Shown here: positions 43,314 through 52,581 of the stretch, piece by piece
Layout: every line of letters starts with the position of its first letter
How positions within the stretch are numbered: the first letter of the stretch is position 1
DNA from: FW021-bin31 sp964647485
GTDB lineage: Bacteria > Bacteroidota > Bacteroidia > Chitinophagales > Chitinophagaceae
Assembly (NCBI GenBank): GCA_964647485.1
Contig: CAZYHV010000013.1
Coordinates: 38,204 to 102,203 of the forward strand
Length of the DNA stretch: 64,000 nt
Reading direction: 5' to 3'
Made by a program: the position numbers and the translations under genes
The notes under the pieces: generated by a model
What the model saw: only the letters and a program-made list of their open reading frames with translations
Database searches by the model: none
What the model was told of the DNA's origin: nothing

Positions 43314-44897
43314 ATGTCAACCTCTCCGAATAAATCAATTTCTTCTTTCCCCACTTTTGCTGAGAAAGGATCCCTTTTACTTTCCATTAATCATGCCACC
43401 ATCAGGCACCTTAACAAGACGCTGTTTGACGCTCTTTCTATTGAAATCCGTCAAGGAGAGCAATGGGCTATTTTGGGAAATAGTGGATCAGGGAAAACTG
43501 CTTTACTTCGCACCCTATTAGGAAAATTCAATATTACCAACGGGAGTATTCATTATCCATTATTAACTTCCTTCAAAAAGAGAAATGAAATCTCCGATCC
43601 GCTTTTTAACCAGCAACAGATTATTTCTTTTGTCAGCCAGCAGGCTCATTTTAAAAATAAAGAAAATCAGAGAAATTTCTTTTATCAACAAAGATATCAC
43701 TCCTATTTTGCAGAAGAAGCCAGTACCGTAAAGAACTATTTGGAAGAAGCGCAAGACAAGAGGGAGCAACATCCGGCCATTCCCATACGTTTTCCATTGG
43801 ATTGGCTCGTAGAACACCTGCAACTTGAATCTTTATGGTTCAAAACCCTCATTCAACTCTCTAATGGAGAGACCCGCAGGCTCCAAATCGCTTATGCCCT
43901 GCTCAAACAACCTTTTTTTCTATTCATGGACAATCCTTTAATAGGCCTGGATCATGAGACACGCCCTATCCTGAAACAGCTTTTCAAAGAGATCAGCCAA
44001 AAAGGAGTGACCATGGTGATGGCTACTTCCGCAAGAGAAATTCCCGAATGTATTACCCATATTATTTCCTTAAAAAACCTAAATATTGCTTATCTCGGCT
44101 CAAAAGCCAACTACAAAGCAGAAGCAACGACCTCCGTCAAAGAAACATGGAAAGCCAATAAAACCGTATTAACAGCCATTAAGAAGCTACAACCAACGCA
44201 AGATCATGCTTTTGACGTAGCTTTAAAAATGGAAGATATCCATGTAAAAAGTAGTGGTAAAGTGATCTTAGAAGGTATCAATTGGGAAGTAAAAAAAGGT
44301 GAAAAATGGTCACTCATCGGTCCTAATGGTGCCGGAAAATCTACCCTACTCAGTCTGATTAGTGGCGATCATCCCCAAACCTATGCCAATAAGATTTTTC
44401 TTTTCGATCAAAAAAGAGGTACCGGAGAAAGTATATGGGATGTAAAACGCCGCATAGGATATGTTTCTCCTGAGATGCATCAATATTTCAGAGGGAAAAA
44501 CAGTGTACTGCTGGCTATTCTCTCGGGATTGGACGACACCATGGGGTTTAGAAATAAATCTTCTTCAAAAGACGAGGTACAGTTAGCAGAATATTGGCTG
44601 ACGCTGTTGGGTATCCCCAAATTAGCACAACAACCTTTTAAGGATCTTTCTACCGGAAATCAACGCCTCATACTCCTTATCAGAGCCATGATCAAGAATC
44701 CGCCTCTGCTTATTCTTGATGAACCTTGTCAGGGATTGGATGAAGAACAAAAGAATCATTTTAAACATATCGTCAACACACTATGGACTCAAAATGACAA
44801 GACTTTATTATACGTTAGTCACTATAAAGAAGATATCCCCTCCTGCGTGAACCATATCTTAGCATTAGAAGACGGGAAAGTAAGACATAAAGCCTAA
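43314..44897 (+). CDS. Tandem ABC ATPase (ModF/PhrA-like)
   Basis: This is a 527-residue soluble protein with two ABC ATPase domains and no membrane part. Domain 1 has Walker A GNSGSGKT (about 56-63) and signature LSNGETRR. Domain 2 has Walker A GPNGAGKS (about 338-345), signature LSTGNQRL and Walker B LLILDEPCQGLDE. ModF and the photorepair protein PhrA share this layout; the role is not settled. The first Met is the only one that includes the N-terminal strand, which fixes the start. It precedes the efflux operon by 124 bases but is separated from it by the TetR promoter. Confidence 0.85.
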   Translation: MSTSPNKSISSFPTFAEKGSLLLSINHATIRHLNKTLFDALSIEIRQGEQWAILGNSGSGKTALLRTLLGKFNITNGSIHYPLLTSFKKRNEISDPLFNQQQIISFVSQQAHFKNKENQRNFFYQQRYHSYFAEEASTVKNYLEEAQDKREQHPAIPIRFPLDWLVEHLQLESLWFKTLIQLSNGETRRLQIAYALLKQPFFLFMDNPLIGLDHETRPILKQLFKEISQKGVTMVMATSAREIPECITHIISLKNLNIAYLGSKANYKAEATTSVKETWKANKTVLTAIKKLQPTQDHAFDVALKMEDIHVKSSGKVILEGINWEVKKGEKWSLIGPNGAGKSTLLSLISGDHPQTYANKIFLFDQKRGTGESIWDVKRRIGYVSPEMHQYFRGKNSVLLAILSGLDDTMGFRNKSSSKDEVQLAEYWLTLLGIPKLAQQPFKDLSTGNQRLILLIRAMIKNPPLLILDEPCQGLDEEQKNHFKHIVNTLWTQNDKTLLYVSHYKEDIPSCVNHILALEDGKVRHKA

Positions 44898-44957
44898 ACA
44901 AGCAGTCGATCCATAATTCATTGTTTCTTTCTGTCATTTTTTTGAAAAAAAGCAACT

Positions 44958-44993
44958 AAACGTTTGTTTAAAACGATTGTTTAATTACCTTTG
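44958..44993 (+). promoter_or_regulatory. Promoter with embedded TetR operator for the efflux operon
   Basis: TTTG (44963-44966), 19 bases and TACCTTTG (44986-44993) form a perfect Bacteroidota promoter. A symmetric element, AAACGTTTGTTT-A-AAACGATTGTTT (44958-44982), covers the -33 box and spacer. Each half has the pattern AAAC-N4-GTTT. A TetR dimer pair bound here would block transcription. The site is inferred to be the operator of the adjacent tetR gene. Confidence 0.75.
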
Positions 44994-45021
44994 CACCCCA
45001 TTTTTCAAAAAGAGGATCATC

Positions 45022-45642
45022 ATGGAATGGAATGAGAAACAAGAAAGCATCTTAAATGCAGCTGAAGAGCTGTTTGCAAAGAAGGGATTTGTGGGAACAA
45101 CAGTCAGAGCGATTGCTGCTAAAGCAAACGTGAATGTCGCAATGATTTCCTATTATTTTGGTTCGAAAGAAAAATTACTACAGAGCTTACTACTTAATCG
45201 AACCAAAAATTCTCGTTCTTTACTAAATAAATTAAAAAAGGATTCTCATATTGATCCCTGGAAAAAGATCGACACCATCATCGACTTTTTTGTAGATCAC
45301 ATCCTGGATAACAACAACTTCCACACCATTATATCTCGACAGATCTCTATGGTTCAGGATGAGGAAAGCATCAGACTCCTCATTGATATTAAGAAGACCA
45401 ATCAGACTTTCATAAAAGAAATCATTGAAGAAGGACAACAAAAGAAAGCTTTCAGAAAAGTCAACATTCCATTGACCATAGGTTCCGTAATGGGTACCAT
45501 TTCACAGGTAAGCATGTCACATCCTTATTATAAAAAAGTATTAGGAGTAAAAAAGGAAGAAGCTTATTATAGGAAAATTCGTCCCAAATTAAAATCACAC
45601 TTAAAATCACTTGTAAGAAATCATTTAGCACTTAAAGATTGA
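45022..45642 (+). CDS. TetR/AcrR family transcriptional repressor
   Basis: This is a predicted repressor of the downstream efflux genes, 206 residues. The N-terminal helix-turn-helix is canonical (ESILNAAEELFAKKGFVGTTVRAIAAKANVNV is the region, with MISYYFGSKEKLLQSLL as the recognition and linker part). The C-terminal helices bind the inducer. The start is the ATG at 45022, preceded by AAAGAGGATCATC with an AGAGG ribosome site; an upstream open frame would lie in the promoter. It is 7 bases from tolC, so the operon is self-regulated. Confidence 0.93.
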   Translation: MEWNEKQESILNAAEELFAKKGFVGTTVRAIAAKANVNVAMISYYFGSKEKLLQSLLLNRTKNSRSLLNKLKKDSHIDPWKKIDTIIDFFVDHILDNNNFHTIISRQISMVQDEESIRLLIDIKKTNQTFIKEIIEEGQQKKAFRKVNIPLTIGSVMGTISQVSMSHPYYKKVLGVKKEEAYYRKIRPKLKSHLKSLVRNHLALKD

Positions 45643-45649
45643 ACCACTT

Positions 45650-47002
45650 ATGATGAAACTAAAGAAAATATATCTCACCCTTGCATTGCTTCCTTGCAGC
45701 TTATTGGCTTTTAGTCAGGATAGTCTGCATCTCAGCTTATCAGATGCTATAAGAATGGGTATAGACAGCAGTAAGCAACTCATGCTTGCCGAGACCAAAA
45801 TAAAAAACACCATTAACCAATACGAGCAAGCCAAAGATCAACAACTCCCCAAAGCAGATGTTAGCCTGATGGGTAGTGAGGCTTTTATTCCTACGAATAC
45901 GATACAGATCAAAGGGCTCATGAAAAAGCCCCTGGAATTGCCCGGACATTCAACCATGTACTTGGGAACACTCAGCATCAATGAAGTAATTTTCGCCGGA
46001 CATAAATTACAATATGCAAAAAGATCGGCACAATTGCTTCAACAAGTGGCCAAGTTAAAGAAGAGTCATAATCGAGATGGAGTCATTCAATCTGTTATTG
46101 AAGCATACATTAATATTTATAAAATAGATCAAAATATAAAAGTTGTACAAAAGAATATTCATGATGTGAATGAACGTTTGGAAGAGACAAAGAAATTTAA
46201 AGACGAAGGATTGGCAACACTAAATGATGTCCTAAGATTTAAATTGGAACGATCTCATGCCAAACTTTCTTTAGTGGATCTTCAGAACAACCGCCAAGTA
46301 GCCAACTATGCTTTAGTGACAATATTAGGGATCCCCGATAATCCTACGTTAAAGATAGATCCAATAAAAGGGCTTCCTAAAGAGAACCCGCTAAAAACAC
46401 AAACCATTCCCCCCTTGCAAGATTTTATTCAACAAGCATTGCAAGAAAGGGAAGATATAAAAACGTATGCCGTACAGCACAAAATCAACAAAAATAAAAT
46501 AAAGCAGATCAAAGCGGATAAATTACCCACTTTGGGAGCAGGAATCAGCAGTTATTATATCAATCCAACCAAGAAGATTATTCCTCCAAAACATGGATTT
46601 CTTGTCCCAATCACCGTGGGATTAAACCTTAGCTGGAATATTTCATCTTTATATACAACCAAACATAAAGTAGAAAAAGCTCAAATCCATAAACAACAAA
46701 TAAACATCGCAAAAAGGGCAACTTCCGATAAAATACGTATCAAAGTGAATAAAAGCTATCATGAATATATCAAATCTATTCAACGTATTCAGGAGTTGAA
46801 AACAACAGTCACACAGGCGAAAGAAAACGATCGTATTATGGAACTGAAATATAAAAATCAGCTGGTCACTACTACGGATAGAATTGATGCACAGACAATG
46901 CTCTACAAATCTTTAGTAAACCTGGCAGTTGCAAAAGCAGATGCAGCACAAGCCTGGTATGATCTCCAGGCAACTACAGGAACTTTGAAAAATAAATTTT
47001 AA
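45650..47002 (+). CDS. TolC family outer-membrane efflux protein
   Basis: This forms the outer-membrane channel of the tripartite pump. The 450 residues begin with a signal peptide ending LLAFSQ at about 23. Two outer-membrane efflux protein repeats with long helices follow (SLSDAIRMGIDSSKQLM; second repeat about 240-450). It is 7 bases after tetR and 20 bases before the HlyD gene. The second Met of MMKL could also be the start. Confidence 0.93.
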   Translation: MMKLKKIYLTLALLPCSLLAFSQDSLHLSLSDAIRMGIDSSKQLMLAETKIKNTINQYEQAKDQQLPKADVSLMGSEAFIPTNTIQIKGLMKKPLELPGHSTMYLGTLSINEVIFAGHKLQYAKRSAQLLQQVAKLKKSHNRDGVIQSVIEAYINIYKIDQNIKVVQKNIHDVNERLEETKKFKDEGLATLNDVLRFKLERSHAKLSLVDLQNNRQVANYALVTILGIPDNPTLKIDPIKGLPKENPLKTQTIPPLQDFIQQALQEREDIKTYAVQHKINKNKIKQIKADKLPTLGAGISSYYINPTKKIIPPKHGFLVPITVGLNLSWNISSLYTTKHKVEKAQIHKQQINIAKRATSDKIRIKVNKSYHEYIKSIQRIQELKTTVTQAKENDRIMELKYKNQLVTTTDRIDAQTMLYKSLVNLAVAKADAAQAWYDLQATTGTLKNKF

Positions 47003-47022
47003 TCGATTACAACACATACAAA

Positions 47023-48081
47023 ATGGCAAAAGAAACAAAAAAAAGGAAACCAATGTATAAACGAGTACTTCCTTTAGTGTTACTCGCAGTATTAATAGGG
47101 GGTATTATTTTCGGTATCAAAGAAGTCATCTATTACAGTCACTATGAATCTACCGATGATGCACAAATAGATGGAGATATAAGCCCGGTCGTTTCCCGAG
47201 CAAAAGGCTACGTCAAAGCAATTCGTTTTAAAGACAATCAATATGTTCATCAAGGTGACACCTTAGTCATTTTAGATGATAAAGACTATAAAGTACAGCT
47301 TGAAAAAGCAAAGGCTGCATTAGCTGCCGCCCAAACAGGCGTGCATGTAAGTTCATCACATGTTAGCAGTACCAAGGCCAATGTTCCTCCTGCTCAAGCC
47401 AGTGTAAACGCTGCAGAAGCCCACTTATGGGAAGTAAATAAGACGTATAATCGATATAAAAATTTATTGGAGGGGCATGCCATCACTCAGGCTCAGTTTG
47501 ATGCTATTAAAGCACAAAGAGAGTCCGCCAAAGCGGAGGTGACTTCAGCTAAAAAACGAGTAGCCGCTATCGACAAACAAATTTCTTCCTCCAAAGCACA
47601 GGTTAGTTCTTCTCATGCTAAGATTGCAATCCAACAAGCTGCTGTAGATTATGCCAAGTTACAACTCTCTTATACGGTCATTACAGCTCCGGTATCTGGT
47701 GTAGTATCAAAGCGAAACATTCAGATCGGGCAATTAGTCAATCCCGGACAAGAAATGTTCGCTATTGTCAACACGAAAGATATTTATGTAACCGCTAATT
47801 ACAAAGAAACACAATTAGACGATATGCATCCCGGTCAACCTGTAAAGATAACGGTAGATGCTTATTCCGACCATCAATTTACAGCCCACGTAGCTTCCTT
47901 CTCCGGTGCTACCGGTGCTAAATTCTCCTTGATTCCTCCGGATAATGCCAAAGGGAACTATGTGAAGGTAATCCAAAGAGTTCCTATCCGCATTGAATTT
48001 GACAGTCTGTCCAACGATTGGGAGAAGAAATTACTTCCCGGAATGAGCGTAAAATCGGTGGTCAGAATAAAAGAAAAATAG
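47023..48081 (+). CDS. HlyD/EmrA family membrane fusion protein
   Basis: This bridges the inner-membrane MFS pump and the TolC channel. The 352 residues have an N-terminal membrane anchor (about 13-32) and a lipoyl-type half (DDAQIDGDISPVVSRAKGYV). A long Ala/Ser-rich coiled-coil hairpin follows at about 95-205, then the second lipoyl half (SYTVITAPVSGVVSKRNIQIGQLV) and a beta-barrel domain. It is the typical EmrA arrangement. It is the third gene of the tetR operon. Confidence 0.94.
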   Translation: MAKETKKRKPMYKRVLPLVLLAVLIGGIIFGIKEVIYYSHYESTDDAQIDGDISPVVSRAKGYVKAIRFKDNQYVHQGDTLVILDDKDYKVQLEKAKAALAAAQTGVHVSSSHVSSTKANVPPAQASVNAAEAHLWEVNKTYNRYKNLLEGHAITQAQFDAIKAQRESAKAEVTSAKKRVAAIDKQISSSKAQVSSSHAKIAIQQAAVDYAKLQLSYTVITAPVSGVVSKRNIQIGQLVNPGQEMFAIVNTKDIYVTANYKETQLDDMHPGQPVKITVDAYSDHQFTAHVASFSGATGAKFSLIPPDNAKGNYVKVIQRVPIRIEFDSLSNDWEKKLLPGMSVKSVVRIKEK

Positions 48082-48118
48082 GCACACTTTCAACCAATAA
48101 ATCGTTTAAATCAAATAT

Positions 48119-49639
48119 ATGCCGGAGACAGGGATTAGAAAATGGATTATCACTTTTACATTGGTCTTCTCCACCTTAATGGAATTGATCGATGTAACGG
48201 TAGTCAACGTTGCAATGCCCCACATGATGGGAAATCTGGGGGTAAGCTTTGATAATATTGGCTGGGTAGTCACCTCTTACACCGTAGCGATTATCATGAT
48301 TCTCCCCATTTCGGGATGGCTGGCCAAACGATTTGGCCGGAAGAATTATTATATAACTTCGGTCATCTTATTTACGATTGCCTCTTTTTTGGTAGGGCAT
48401 GCTCATTCGTTTGGTGAAGTTATTTTCTTCCGGTTTATCCAAGGTCTTGCAGGAGGGGGAATGTCTCCTACTGCACAAGCTATTCTCATAGAATCCTGGC
48501 CTTCAGAAGAATTAGGGATGGCCATGGCCATGTTCGGAATGGGGGTGGTATTAGGTCCGCTGATTGGTCCTGTTCTGGGAGGATATATTACTGATCACTT
48601 TTCTTGGAGATGGTGTTTTTATATCAATGTTCCCATGTCCATTATCGCTTTGTTTTTAATTTCGACTTTTGTCAAAGCTACCCCCAAAGATCCGGAGCGA
48701 AAGCCGGTAGACTGGATAGGTCTGTTCCTGCTTGCCGTCACCGTTATAAGTCTGCAGGTCGTATTAGAAAGAGGGGAAACGGAAGACTGGTTCAATACCA
48801 CTTATATTATTATTCTGTCTTTCACGGCTATCACCGGTCTCATTCTGTTTATCTGGCAGGAACTGAGTGTTAAACACCCGGTCGTCAATTTAAGAATATT
48901 CAGACACAGCAGTTTTTCTTTAGGGATGCTAACAACCTTTCTTTTTGGACTGGGAATGTTTGGCTCGGTCTTCGTTTACCCGCTGATGTTCCAAAATCTG
49001 CTTGGCTTTACGGCTGAACAAACCGGAATTGTTACAATTCCAAGTGCCGTCGTCACTCTGGCAATGATGCCCGTGATTGGAATGCTTATGAAGAAAAAAG
49101 TACCCGCACAAATATTAGCATGTACTGGAATTACTATCTTTATGATATTCTGCTTCATGATGCAGCATACCACCTTAGCTTATGGAATGAATACTTTTAT
49201 TTTCCCCTTAATGGTGAGAGGATTTGGATTAAGCATGTTGTTTGTCCCTATTACTACATTAGCCGTACAAGATCTTCGGGGAGAGGAAATAGGACAAGGA
49301 ACCGGAGTCAACACCATGATGCGACAATTAGGAGGTTCTTTCGGCATTGCCCTAATTACCACCTTTGTAGATCACCGCACTGCCCATCATCGAAATATTA
49401 TTGCCGATAACATTAATAATTATAATCCTGCTTTCCTGCATCGGCTTCATATGATGGTTGCTAAATTTACAAACCTGGGACATTCCCATCAGGAAGCTTA
49501 CCAAATGGCTATAGAAGCCATCAAGGGCACTGTTATGCAACAAAGTTTCCTTATGTCTTATACAGATGTCTTTTGGATTGTAGGAATTTTCTTTATCCTT
49601 TTAATTCCGGTCCTACTCACCCAACGTATGCACAATTAA
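48119..49639 (+). CDS. DHA2 family MFS efflux transporter (EmrB-like)
   Basis: This is a proton-driven drug exporter, 506 residues with 14 predicted membrane helices. MFS motif A is in GWLAKRFGRKNYY, motif D1 in LMELIDVTVVNVAMPHM, and motif C, the antiporter motif, in GPLIGPVLGGYI. EmrB-type pumps export hydrophobic compounds such as uncouplers and some antibiotics, but the substrate here is unknown. It is the last membrane component of the operon. Confidence 0.95.
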   Translation: MPETGIRKWIITFTLVFSTLMELIDVTVVNVAMPHMMGNLGVSFDNIGWVVTSYTVAIIMILPISGWLAKRFGRKNYYITSVILFTIASFLVGHAHSFGEVIFFRFIQGLAGGGMSPTAQAILIESWPSEELGMAMAMFGMGVVLGPLIGPVLGGYITDHFSWRWCFYINVPMSIIALFLISTFVKATPKDPERKPVDWIGLFLLAVTVISLQVVLERGETEDWFNTTYIIILSFTAITGLILFIWQELSVKHPVVNLRIFRHSSFSLGMLTTFLFGLGMFGSVFVYPLMFQNLLGFTAEQTGIVTIPSAVVTLAMMPVIGMLMKKKVPAQILACTGITIFMIFCFMMQHTTLAYGMNTFIFPLMVRGFGLSMLFVPITTLAVQDLRGEEIGQGTGVNTMMRQLGGSFGIALITTFVDHRTAHHRNIIADNINNYNPAFLHRLHMMVAKFTNLGHSHQEAYQMAIEAIKGTVMQQSFLMSYTDVFWIVGIFFILLIPVLLTQRMHN

Positions 49640-49690
49640 ATCTATTCATACAAAGAATAAATATTCCTCAAAAATAAATCCGCTATCAAG

Positions 49691-50518
49691 ATGAGAACAT
49701 TTATCCTGTTAACCGACTTTTCCCAAAATGCCAAACATGCCGCTGAATATGCTGCTCAACTGGCGTTAAAAAGAGGCGCACACTTAGAATTAGTACATAT
49801 TTTTGAAGCTCCCGTTCCCGTTTCAGAAGCTGAGCTGGCCACCATGCATTTTCAGAATATGTCTCATCGAATACTCGAAGAATTGGAAGAGGAAAAAGAA
49901 AGGCTTGTTGAAAAATACGGGACCCAGCTAGAAATCTCCTGCAAAATATATGAACAACCCCTGATTGATAGAATAGAAGATCTCTTTCAGCCCTCCGAAG
50001 TCAAACTAATCATTATAGGATTAACCGGCTCCGGGATGAATAACTTTTTCTTTGGAAGTAACACGCTAAATATTGTTCAAAATGTAGGATGTAGAATCCT
50101 AACTGTTCCTCCTTATACTTCTTTTCGACCGATCAAAAACATTCTCTTTGCATTCAATTCGCTTCAGACCCCTCCTTCGGTCATTCCGGTGGAAAAATTA
50201 AGAAAAATTCTTTCTATTTTTAATGCAAGGCTATCGATTTTAGAAGTAAATCCCGAACTTCCTTCTACTGATTCACAAGAAGAGGAAAAGACGCTTAATC
50301 ACCTTTTTCATTCTATTCCTCACAGTTACCATCAAATAAAAAAGAAAAATATCCCTGCTGCCATCAAAGACTTTATAAAAGAAGAGCAATCAGATTTGAT
50401 TGCTATCATTCCCAAGAAAAAAGATTTCTGGGAAAGTCTGTTAGGCGCCAACCACACTAAGTCAATGCTCTTCCACAGCGACACTCCTATTTTAAGCATT
50501 CCTGCGAAAGAAAAATAA
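49691..50518 (+). CDS. Tandem universal stress protein
   Basis: This is a 275-residue protein with two UspA-type domains. The first begins TFILLTDFSQNAKHAAEYAAQLALKRG with the DFS motif and shows a GLTGSG loop of the nucleotide-binding type. The second (about 150-275) is degenerate. UspA proteins bind ATP or act as stress regulators; the exact role is unknown. It lies 51 bases after the MFS gene and may be read through from the operon. It is convergent with the WYL regulator. Confidence 0.88.
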   Translation: MRTFILLTDFSQNAKHAAEYAAQLALKRGAHLELVHIFEAPVPVSEAELATMHFQNMSHRILEELEEEKERLVEKYGTQLEISCKIYEQPLIDRIEDLFQPSEVKLIIIGLTGSGMNNFFFGSNTLNIVQNVGCRILTVPPYTSFRPIKNILFAFNSLQTPPSVIPVEKLRKILSIFNARLSILEVNPELPSTDSQEEEKTLNHLFHSIPHSYHQIKKKNIPAAIKDFIKEEQSDLIAIIPKKKDFWESLLGANHTKSMLFHSDTPILSIPAKEK

Positions 50519-50535
50519 AAAAGAGGGGCAACAGA

Positions 50536-51543
50536 TTACCGATATAAATCCGCAATTTTTTCTGCTTCTGCTTTCATTCTGTCCCTCAACTTTTGCGGAC
50601 GAAGAACACGAACATCTGATCCATATTTCAATAGGACTTGAATAAGCTCGGGATTTACAATCAAATAAAGCGCAATTCGGAGTTCTTCCTGATTATCTCT
50701 GACCATTTCTTGAGAATGATGTAACGGTTGTGTTTTTACATATTTTCCCATTTCAGGTGTAAAAGAGAGTACAATTTGTACCGGTCGCTCATCCGGAGGA
50801 ACGGTAATCCCTATGGCATCCTTGAAAAAACCAGCTTCATCAAAATGCCGACTATCAAAATAATCAAAAGTAGACCATATCTCAATTATTCTATCTAAGC
50901 CAAAAGTGCGTAACCCGGGATTTTCTTCTTTCAAGCTCTTTGCCAACACATAAAAACGTTGGTTATATTCTCTTAGATGATACGGTTCAATACGGTATTC
51001 TTTTGGACTACTCCTTTTAAAGGATTGATATTTTAAACGTAAAACTTCTCTGTTCTTAATAGCTTCTGCTATTTCAGGAAGCCATTCCAATCCTTTAAAA
51101 AGCGTAGGCTCTTCCATATGAAGCAACCCCTGATTCTCCATCTTTTTCCGATTCACACTCACAGCATCCGCCATTTTAAAGATTGCCTCTTCAAACTGTC
51201 GGATTACCGGTAATTTATTGAACCGTCTTAACATCCCGACAGCAATCTCTAACCCTTGCAATTCATAAGCTGTTATAGGGAGCTGGTGAATGGAATATCC
51301 TTCTTCTGAATAACGATATCCTTTGTACTTCTTGTCATAAACGATGGGTGCATAATAATCCAGATCCGCATCCTCTTTCATACTCTTTATATCGGACAAC
51401 AATGTTCTTCTAGAAACCGATTTTCCGAGTTTATCGGATATGTACGTCATTAACTCTTCCACCGAAGGAGGTGGAAGCATGGTATTCTGCAACCGTTCAT
51501 CAATAAGTCGATACCGGTAGAGGGCAACCTTATTAAGTGGCAT
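50536..51543 (-). CDS. WYL domain transcriptional regulator
   Basis: This is a predicted regulator of 335 residues. An N-terminal helix-turn-helix lies at about 20-60 (TYISDKLGKSVSRRTLLSDIKSMKED). The WYL ligand-binding domain (about 150-240) contains YRIEPYHLREYNQRFYVLAKS, and a C-terminal WCX-type region follows. WYL proteins often sense nucleic-acid ligands and regulate DNA-defence or repair genes. It lies 8 bases after a small gene on the same strand and is divergent from an unrecognised gene across a 123-base gap. Confidence 0.9.
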   Translation of the reverse strand: MPLNKVALYRYRLIDERLQNTMLPPPSVEELMTYISDKLGKSVSRRTLLSDIKSMKEDADLDYYAPIVYDKKYKGYRYSEEGYSIHQLPITAYELQGLEIAVGMLRRFNKLPVIRQFEEAIFKMADAVSVNRKKMENQGLLHMEEPTLFKGLEWLPEIAEAIKNREVLRLKYQSFKRSSPKEYRIEPYHLREYNQRFYVLAKSLKEENPGLRTFGLDRIIEIWSTFDYFDSRHFDEAGFFKDAIGITVPPDERPVQIVLSFTPEMGKYVKTQPLHHSQEMVRDNQEELRIALYLIVNPELIQVLLKYGSDVRVLRPQKLRDRMKAEAEKIADLYR

Positions 51544-51551
51544 AATCTATT

Positions 51552-51800
51552 TTAATGAACAAACACCGGATCAAAGGTTAAAAACTTATCTGTCATTTCC
51601 ACCACTAATCGATTTTGCTTCAATCTGGAAATAAAACGAACATAACGTGAGCGAGGAAAGCTACCATAAAACTTCCTAATATAATGCAACAGATCTTCTT
51701 GCTCAATACGAGGAGTAATATGCAAATCTCCCCTGGCATAAGTATCGGCATGCTCATCTAAATAATCCTTTGTCAACTGAATAAACTTCTTATAATTCAT
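51552..51800 (-). CDS. Small hypothetical protein upstream of the WYL regulator
   Basis: I do not recognise this 82-residue protein. It is basic and mostly helical with a short beta-rich end: the N-terminus is MNYKKFIQLTKDYLDEHAD and the C-terminus KQNRLVVEMTDKFLTFDPVFVH. No membrane segment or known motif is visible. It is the first gene of a two-gene operon, 8 bases before the WYL regulator, with a -7 box seven bases before its ATG. A role together with the regulator is inferred from position only. Confidence 0.75.
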   Translation of the reverse strand: MNYKKFIQLTKDYLDEHADTYARGDLHITPRIEQEDLLHYIRKFYGSFPRSRYVRFISRLKQNRLVVEMTDKFLTFDPVFVH

Positions 51801-51807
51801 AATACTT

Positions 51808-51815
51808 CAAACTTA
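51808..51815 (-). promoter_or_regulatory. -7 box for the WYL operon
   Basis: On the minus strand TAAGTTTG lies seven bases before the ATG at 51800. An inverted repeat GTGCA-N7-TGCAC (51871-51887) lies in the same divergent gap and could be an operator. Confidence 0.5.
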
Positions 51816-51923
51816 CTATCTTATCTAACAATATCTTTATATAAAAGTTTATAGAACTTTTTATTTAACAGTGCAAATAGACTGCACCCCTCTTTCAGAT
51901 CTTTGTAAGGTAACAAAAAAACA

Positions 51924-52517
51924 ATGAACATGCAAGAGAAAATAACCAAAGCAAGAGAGCTGGATCACATTGGCATTGACCATATTCTGTTCGATCATAG
52001 TGAATGGGTTACCCTATGGGGATTTGTACTGAAAAAAGGAAGAAAAATCAACAAGGATTATTTAATCAGCTTTGAACAATTTAACGAACTTTTACGATTA
52101 TCGGGAGAAGAAGGAGAACAAATTCAGATGTTAATGGTAGAAAAAATGGAAAGCGGAATTGAAGAACCTTCCATTATTCATCTCAAAGAAATGATTGGCC
52201 ACTCCGCCTTTTTTAATCGTTGCAGCTTAAAAATTACTCCTACCTGGACAGATCCAAAGGATGGAGAAAGAAAGCAGACCAATTGTCTCTTTATAGAAAA
52301 TGTGTATCCCCCCAAAGGGAATAAGCCAAAAAACCTGCCCAAACATGCTCAATTAAGACAATCTCTCCTTAGCTGCGAAACAGAATTGGCTACCGCTTAT
52401 CAATTGTATCTGGATTATATTGAACTAGATCTCAACGATGAAGATGCTCTTTCCCTGGCCGAGCTCGAAGATGACCTGAAATTTAAAATAGCCTATTTAG
52501 CTTGGGAACTCCAATAA
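51924..52517 (+). CDS. Hypothetical protein divergent from the WYL operon
   Basis: This 197-residue protein is not one I can assign. It is acidic and likely cytoplasmic. The N-terminal part (about 12-40) has HIGIDHILFDHSEWVTLWGFV, a mixed alpha/beta segment. The middle holds WTDPKDGERKQTN. The C-terminal half is an acidic helix (ELDLNDEDALSLAELEDDL). No catalytic motif is evident. It faces the WYL operon across a 123-base gap and could be its target, by position alone. A terminator follows. Confidence 0.75.
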   Translation: MNMQEKITKARELDHIGIDHILFDHSEWVTLWGFVLKKGRKINKDYLISFEQFNELLRLSGEEGEQIQMLMVEKMESGIEEPSIIHLKEMIGHSAFFNRCSLKITPTWTDPKDGERKQTNCLFIENVYPPKGNKPKNLPKHAQLRQSLLSCETELATAYQLYLDYIELDLNDEDALSLAELEDDLKFKIAYLAWELQ

Positions 52518-52553
52518 AAAAGGTCACATCAAAAAAGAAGATGCGACCTTTAA
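52514..52553. terminator. Bidirectional terminator
   Basis: AAAGGTC..CATC pairs with GATG..GACCTTT around an A-rich loop. A T run on the minus strand serves the alpha-oxoamine synthase gene, which ends 28 bases away. Confidence 0.75.
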
Positions 52554-52581
52554 GTTTCCTTTATTGTACTTCCTAAGATTT

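Noticed and set aside
48604..48873. Alternative-frame open stretch inside the MFS gene
   Set aside because: It is an out-of-frame shadow of a clearly coding transporter.
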